From the NCBI RefSeq assembly GCF_047495875.1, contig NC_092460.1, positions 10,158,520-10,222,519 on the forward strand: 64,000 bases of DNA, written 5' to 3'. Source of the DNA: Pithys albifrons albifrons. Taxonomy: Eukaryota > Chordata > Aves > Passeriformes > Thamnophilidae. This document shows positions 59,801 through 64,000 of this stretch, piece after piece. The notes below the pieces were generated by a model, which ran no database searches, was not told where the DNA came from, and worked only from the letters and a program-made list of their open reading frames with translations. Position numbers and translations under genes: made by a program. The number at the start of each line of letters is the position of its first letter. The stretch's first letter is position 1.

Positions 59801-62800
59801 GCACAGCTTTGCCAGGTGAGCCCCATGGAAGCAAGATTTCCCAGTATGATACATAGGAAGGAATATCTGGAGGCCTCTATCCAGCCTTCTGCACAGAGTA
59901 CAACCACTGCTAGCATTACAGAAGGTTGCCTTTCTTCACCCAAAACCTTCAAGGTCTTGGAAACCTCCCCAGACAGATCTTCCAGCACCCCAGTGGTCTG
60001 TTTCAGGGTTTGCTGAAGGTTTTTTTCAACATCAAATCTGAATCTCTTAAGCTGCAGCCTGTGACTATTGTCCCTCATGCCACAGCAGTATCCGTGGAGC
60101 TGTACACTCTGCCAGGTAGTAAGAGCCTGGCATCCCATCACCACCCCTAGGCCATGCTCAGTTAAGATTTCTACAAGTTGCAGGCTACATTCAGCCCTGG
60201 TGAGTCAGAACTAGAGAATTGTGCTTGTCCTGCATTTCCACACCCAGACCAGCTTTTCTCTGCTCTCACACTCCTTTGCTTTTCTCTCATCTTACTTACC
60301 CAAGCTATCACATTTACTGACAATCCTATGAGGGTCCAAAGCATGTGTCACCCTTCTATAGCCACATAAAGCTGGGGCTATGGCCAGAGACCAGTCCCAC
60401 TAACTAGCAAGTGCTGTAAAATAATTTTATAAGAACAAGATGTCAAACTCACTCTCTCCTGGGATGTAATCCTGATTTTCCCTATGGATATGCTTTGTCA
60501 GGCGTGGGACCAGTGCTACTGTTGCTCCGTCAGGCACCTACACACAAGCAAAACAAGGACATTCAAAACAAATGGCATGTGTTCCTCATTAACACAACAG
60601 GCCAGTGCTTGTAAACTAAAACAAACTATACCATTACTAGGAAAAGGGACAGAGAGATATTTTTGAGGCACCATCACTGTCTTTCCTGATGGTGAGAAAA
60701 TCTTGTCTGTACTAATTAAAAATTGACATGCAAAGTACAATGAAAATAATACTCAGGAACTGAGGTCATTCACATCTAGAACATGTTGCACCAAAGTATG
60801 ACATATTGGTGCAAGACATGACATGCTGGTGCAAAGGGATTAAAAAACTCCCTCTTTCCATTCCTAGAAGTTACTCTGCAGACTAGTGCGTCATCACCTG
60901 CTAACTGATCTGGACTGGAACATGAACAGATCCAGCACATCACCTCCACTGCAGCAGCCACCAGGCATGAACTTGTGCGTGTTCTTTCAAGCTCCACACC
61001 TGCTCACATCTCAGGTACAGCCTAAGGACAGGGCTGTGGTTGCCTAAGTTAGAGTGCAGGCCACAGCACTGACTTCATTTGAATATACTGTTGCAAGAAA
61101 GGTCCAACCTTTTGAGAGTGATCCACCAGGAACCAGAACCACAAATAGAGCATGACAGTGCATAGAAGATGAGAGGAGAGACAAGGCAATGGCAGGCTGA
61201 GTTCTGACCTTGTAATGCTGAAGAGTGTTCAAACGTTTCCAAGTTCCTTGAACAACAGACGTCACATCCTCATCGGACAGTATCAGATGACCTGCCAGCC
61301 CTGATCTCCACTCTACAGCCATTGAAACACAAAAAATGAACGGATTAAGTGTTAAAATCAAGGCATCATCTGCTTCAACCTGGTTGACCTCATTACACAC
61401 CTTCTGATCCTTTACCCATTCTATTTCACAGACATGACTTGAAGTGCCTGCAACAGTGCTGTCCTGCAGTCACAGAACAGTCTCTCTCTGAGCACAGGGC
61501 CAGGCAGCCTCGTGGCCTCCCAAGGTCCACCCATCAAGTTCCTACAAATTCTATCAGACTGACTTTTCAAGGAGGTAGTTCAAACCACAAATATGCAGCC
61601 ATTGTTCTTATCAGCTGCTGTTTCCTCAGTACCTTCTTACTTCTAAATGTCACCACTATTCAGCAACAGCAAAGAATGAAGAAGAGGGAAAATAGTGGTC
61701 TCCCTCACAATGGAAGCTCTACCATTCATTAAGTACTGTGAGCAAAACCATCACTGACATACATTACTGAGGCTGCCATTGACTTCAATGCCAGGAAAAA
61801 CCTGTCTATAACCTTGGCATCTTTGCACTGCACTCAAATCTCCCTCCCCTCCTATACATTTTCTGTCCTTTTTTTCCATATCCCCCTGCCCAAGCCTTTG
61901 CTATGGTCTGAGTCCAGGAAAGAACACCATTAAATGGAAAGGGCTGAACCCAGCTGACTACTTCCCACTGCTGCCTCTTGCTGTTACAGCCCCTTTCCTG
62001 CATCATGCCCTGTTGGGTCCAGCCAGAGCACGAAATTCTTGGTCAGTGGCTCTGGACAGCCAGCAGAGAATGACAAACATCACTGTGCCCAGATAGCCAA
62101 CCACCACTCCTCTACCTCCTCACTGAGTTTTGGCACGGAAGAGTTCTGCTCACCGAGGTCCAGGGTGTCTGGGTCTGGACGGTGACAGTATGGTGTCCCT
62201 TTGTAGATCTGATCTAGGATTTTCTCCTTCACCTGTGTTATGGTATCACAGTCCAGCACTTTCGCAGAAATCCCTTGGGAATCTTCAGCCCCTCCTGCAC
62301 CAACTCCTGCTTGTGTCAAAGCATTTAAGGTCTGGGGAGGAAAAGGTCACAGCTACTCAGCTGATAAGATTACATCTGGCACATTTACACCTTTGATCGT
62401 TGGCATTCAGACAGGTTAACAGCTAGTCCTTTCACTGGGAGTTTCAGAAAAGAAAACATTACAAATGTTAAACACCGTGTTCTCAGTTTTGTGTCAAGAT
62501 CTGGAAGACAATTCAACGGCGTTGGGGAGGAGCTTCGATGTGCCCTCAGCAATGCCATCCCCTTTTTTCTAGACACGGAGCACAGCATATTCACCAGATT
62601 ACTGTGATTAAGGTTCCTATCAGCCCAGGGCAAAAGCACTGGATTTAGCAGTGCTCATGTGTAGACTTGTGCTGCTGGGACAAACCCCAGCTCCCAAGAG
62701 ATGGTATCAGGATGCTGCACTTTGCCTTTGTAATGGGAGCAGAGACATTCAGGGTGTCAACCAGAGAGGACAGAAGATGTGGTGCTTACCAGAGTCCGGT

Positions 62801-63571
62801 ACTCCAGGTCCTCTCTCAGAAGGCGGTTGTCATTCAGGGTATATTTGGCTTTCCCTGTCACCCAGTCAACTGGCCCTTTGTCCACTTGGTGTTTGATTCC
62901 TCGAAATAGCATGTAAAGGGGCTCCCCAACAGAATCCTGGCATGGAAAGGAAGGAAAGGAAATTGAGCTTGCTCCTTCCAGCAGAGCCTAATGGCTTGGA
63001 AACATGGACACCAAGCAGAGAGGGAACAGGACTGAGGATACAGCAGCTGAGCCAAAGCAAGCAAAGACAGTGCCTGTGCCAACACCTCTTGCTCTGTGTC
63101 CAGGGAAAATGCACCAGGCAGCTACCAGGGAGATGCACACAACCAAAGCACTGCTCTGCCTCTGTGTCACTCATCTGAGCGACTCCTTGCCACCTCCTCT
63201 TCAAGGAAAGGAATTAGACCAGCATCTGTCCTCTCCATGCACCGACCAGCCTATGGCCAGTGTATTTCAAGATAAAGGAGCTACACTGAGTCCTCCATGA
63301 CCTGGAAAGACATCCTGGAAACAATGAGTGCTATTAATGCTGGTTTATGCATCCCTGTTCCCAGTGAACAGCCCAGATCTCTCATTCCTCACCCTGAAAT
63401 ACAGGGTGACAGGCACAGTTTCAGCTCTGAGCAGGCACAAAGCAAAGCTGTGGCTGCCTGCCCTCTGTTGGCCTCTCTACACCAGAACGGGACAAGGAGC
63501 TCACCCTCACAAACGCGTACAGGCAGATGGACATCCAGTTGGTTAACAGCTTCTCTACCACTGTTTCTGTC
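56778..63571 (-). CDS. PLXNB1: Plexin-B1, cytoplasmic region (last 12 coding exons; 5' part beyond the right edge)
   Basis: Plexin-B1 is the transmembrane receptor for semaphorin 4D; its cytoplasmic domain is a GTPase-activating protein for R-Ras/Rap with a Rho-family-binding insert. Exons: 63571-63505, 62936-62790, 62331-62154, 61312-61209, 60537-60453, 59762-59596, 59264-59104, 58860-58713, 58088-58024, 57941-57866, 57511-57437, 56882-56778, all GT-AG and phase-consistent. Seen in order: the [10 protein letters not shown] helix of the first GAP lobe, the Rho-binding domain ([15 protein letters not shown] ... [11 protein letters not shown] ... RLNTLQHYK), the second GAP lobe with [53 protein letters not shown], and C-terminal ENKVTDL, the PDZ ligand for PDZ-RhoGEF/LARG. 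The details [10 protein letters not shown] and [11 protein letters not shown] fit B1 better than B2 or B3. No disruption is seen. Confidence 0.86.
57437..57511 (-). CDS. PLXNB1: PLXNB1 exon (C-terminal helices)
   Basis: 75 nt, phase 0 both ends, between TATACACAG and GTGAGT, encoding [20 protein letters not shown] and KYYDQ. Confidence 0.94.
57866..57941 (-). CDS. PLXNB1: PLXNB1 exon (second GAP lobe)
   Basis: 76 nt between CTGTCCAG and GTAAAT. The split codon gives R, then [20 protein letters not shown] and AELSR. Donor is CACGG|GTAAAT. Confidence 0.93.
58024..58088 (-). CDS. PLXNB1: PLXNB1 exon (second GAP lobe)
   Basis: 65 nt between GTTCAAG and GTAAGT, encoding [20 protein letters not shown] and E, ending in phase 2. 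Confidence 0.94.
58270..58450 (-). mobile_element. Possible degraded CR1 fragment
   Basis: Plus-strand landmarks resembling a reversed CR1 3' region: GAGACCTCTGGGATC, CTAGTCCAGCCTTCC, and later GGCCAACCTGAATATTCTAAG with CTTCCTCCTGTG. Too decayed to be certain. Confidence 0.4.
58713..58860 (-). CDS. PLXNB1: PLXNB1 exon (second GAP lobe)
   Basis: 148 nt between TGTCTGCAG and GTGAGT, encoding [40 protein letters not shown] and TIADHKLGR. Near-invariant in vertebrate plexins. Confidence 0.95.
59104..59264 (-). CDS. PLXNB1: PLXNB1 exon (second GAP lobe)
   Basis: 161 nt between TCTCCACAG and GTAGGA, encoding [40 protein letters not shown] and [13 protein letters not shown]. Ends in phase 2. Confidence 0.94.
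59596..59762 (-). CDS. PLXNB1: PLXNB1 exon (start of second GAP lobe)
   Basis: 167 nt between GGTTTAG and GTGAGA. The split codon gives K, then [20 protein letters not shown], an Arg/Glu-rich linker ([16 protein letters not shown]) and [10 protein letters not shown], whose Arg is in the position of the second catalytic arginine of the plexin GAP (family knowledge). Confidence 0.92.
60453..60537 (-). CDS. PLXNB1: PLXNB1 exon (end of Rho-binding domain)
   Basis: 85 nt between TGTGTGTAG and GTGAGT, encoding [20 protein letters not shown] and NQDYIPGE. The [11 protein letters not shown] string matches plexin-B1 rather than B3. Ends in phase 1. Confidence 0.9.
61209..61312 (-). CDS. PLXNB1: PLXNB1 exon (Rho-binding domain, part 2)
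   Basis: 104 nt between GGCTGTAG and GTCAGA. The split codon gives E, then [20 protein letters not shown] and [14 protein letters not shown], a strongly conserved B-plexin block. Confidence 0.92.
62154..62331 (-). CDS. PLXNB1: PLXNB1 exon (Rho-binding domain, part 1)
   Basis: 178 nt between CCTCCCCAG and GTGAGC. It encodes [20 protein letters not shown], then [20 protein letters not shown] and [19 protein letters not shown], the ubiquitin-like Rho-GTPase-binding fold. Ends in phase 1. Confidence 0.92.
62790..62936 (-). CDS. PLXNB1: PLXNB1 exon (GAP lobe to Rho-binding domain)
   Basis: 147 nt, phase 0 both ends, between CATGCCAG and GTAAGC. It encodes [40 protein letters not shown] and REDLEYRTL, the B-plexin sequence leading into the Rho-binding insert. 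Confidence 0.92.
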
Positions 63572-64000
63572 CTGAAAGAGAACATCAGGTTGGTTACAGG
63601 AATATGGTGCAGAGCAGGGGGAGATTCGGAGAGAAAGATGAGAAAAGAGCACGCTAAATAGTGATACAGAATGAAGAGAGAGGAAAACAAAGACATTAGG
63701 GACCAGTAAGGTTAATGCTTTTGACACCACTTATTGAAAGCACTTTTCAGCCTGAAGGAGGCACCAAATGACAGAAGAGGAGAAACAAGAAGCAGGGGAC
63801 AGAGGAAAGCCTGTGATAGTTCCCAAACAAGGGAAATTTGTTCAGGACAGACCAGATAAGGGGATAAAGGAGGTCTTAACATGGGAGATATCTCATTTTA
63901 GCTTCTAAATATGGCATGACTGCTAACCCAGGGACCTCTAAAGAACAAAGCAGACTTGGCAGAGCCCTAGTACCTGAACACAAGGAAGAGTTAGTGTACA
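62937..64000 (-). other. PLXNB1: PLXNB1 introns at the right edge
   Basis: 62937-63504 is an intron between two identified exons; 63572-64000 runs out of the window. No further plexin exon could be recognised in the final 430 bases, so the upstream exon lies beyond position 64000. Confidence 0.65.
63505..63571 (-). CDS. PLXNB1: PLXNB1 exon (first GAP lobe)
   Basis: 67 nt between CTCTTTCAG and GTGAGC; one base completes a split codon (probably Arg), then [20 protein letters not shown] and VR. In plexins this helix follows the first catalytic arginine pair. Confidence 0.88.

Larger units (their letters stand above)
56883..62789 (-). other. PLXNB1: Introns of PLXNB1 within the window
   Basis: The non-coding stretches over 300 bases are 56883-57436, 57942-58023 with its neighbours, 58089-58712, 59265-59595, 59763-60452, 60538-61208, 61313-62153 and 62332-62789. 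Apart from one possible CR1 remnant at 58.3 kb I see no element, nested gene or extra exon in them. Confidence 0.7.

Noticed and set aside
56778..63571. Assignment of the plexin to PLXNB3 (because SRPK3 adjoins PLXNB3 in human)
   Set aside because: The linker and C-terminal sequence ([34 protein letters not shown]) fit plexin-B1 better, as far as I can recall the families. Not fully excluded without a phylogeny.
1..64000. Search for CRISPR arrays, tRNA/rRNA genes, bacterial operons, phage or viral genes
   Set aside because: Nothing with the necessary repeats, folds or protein families was seen; the window is ordinary vertebrate genic DNA.

Overview
The window reads as bird nuclear DNA. It has intron-rich vertebrate genes, compact introns, CpG islands, and CR1 LINE 3' ends as the only recognisable interspersed repeats. 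Two of these are similar enough to suggest a fairly young subfamily, of the kind seen in songbirds. No CRISPR array, bacterial operon, viral gene, rRNA or tRNA was recognised. Species is not determinable from what I can see; 'bird' is an inference from the CR1 content and gene style.

Three protein-coding genes lie head-to-tail, all on the minus strand, so transcription runs from high to low coordinates. (1) 63571-56778: the last 12 coding exons of a plexin-B receptor, best matched to PLXNB1. They cover most of the cytoplasmic GAP domain, the Rho-binding insert and the C-terminal PDZ ligand VTDL, followed by a probable 3.9-kb 3'UTR that ends near 52.87-52.89 kb. The 5' part lies beyond the right edge. 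(2) 48772-39663: an SRPK-family (SR-protein) kinase that I could reassemble exon by exon. There are 11 coding exons and 381 codons without a frameshift, with every catalytic motif present but almost no inter-lobe spacer. One intron has the hallmarks of a minor-spliceosome (U12) AT-AC intron. (3) 12723-3877: the first seven coding exons (306 codons) of SETD5. Its probable main promoter is the large CpG island at about 37.5-39.9 kb, so the 25-kb stretch between 13 and 38 kb is its first intron. The SET domain and the rest lie beyond the left edge.

The genes are tightly packed. The plexin polyadenylation signals are about 1.4 kb from a TATA/MEF2-like element that may start the kinase gene. The kinase's last exon sits inside the CpG island that probably drives SETD5, with no canonical polyadenylation hexamer nearby.

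The main point of interest is the kinase. In human, SRPK3 is beside PLXNB3, and SRPK2 is beside KMT2E, the paralogue of SETD5. A fourth, compact SRPK between PLXNB1 and SETD5 looks like a retained duplicate of that ancient block that has no counterpart at the human loci. The rest of the window is intron or intergenic DNA with CR1 fragments, homopolymer runs and a few candidate regulatory CpG clusters.
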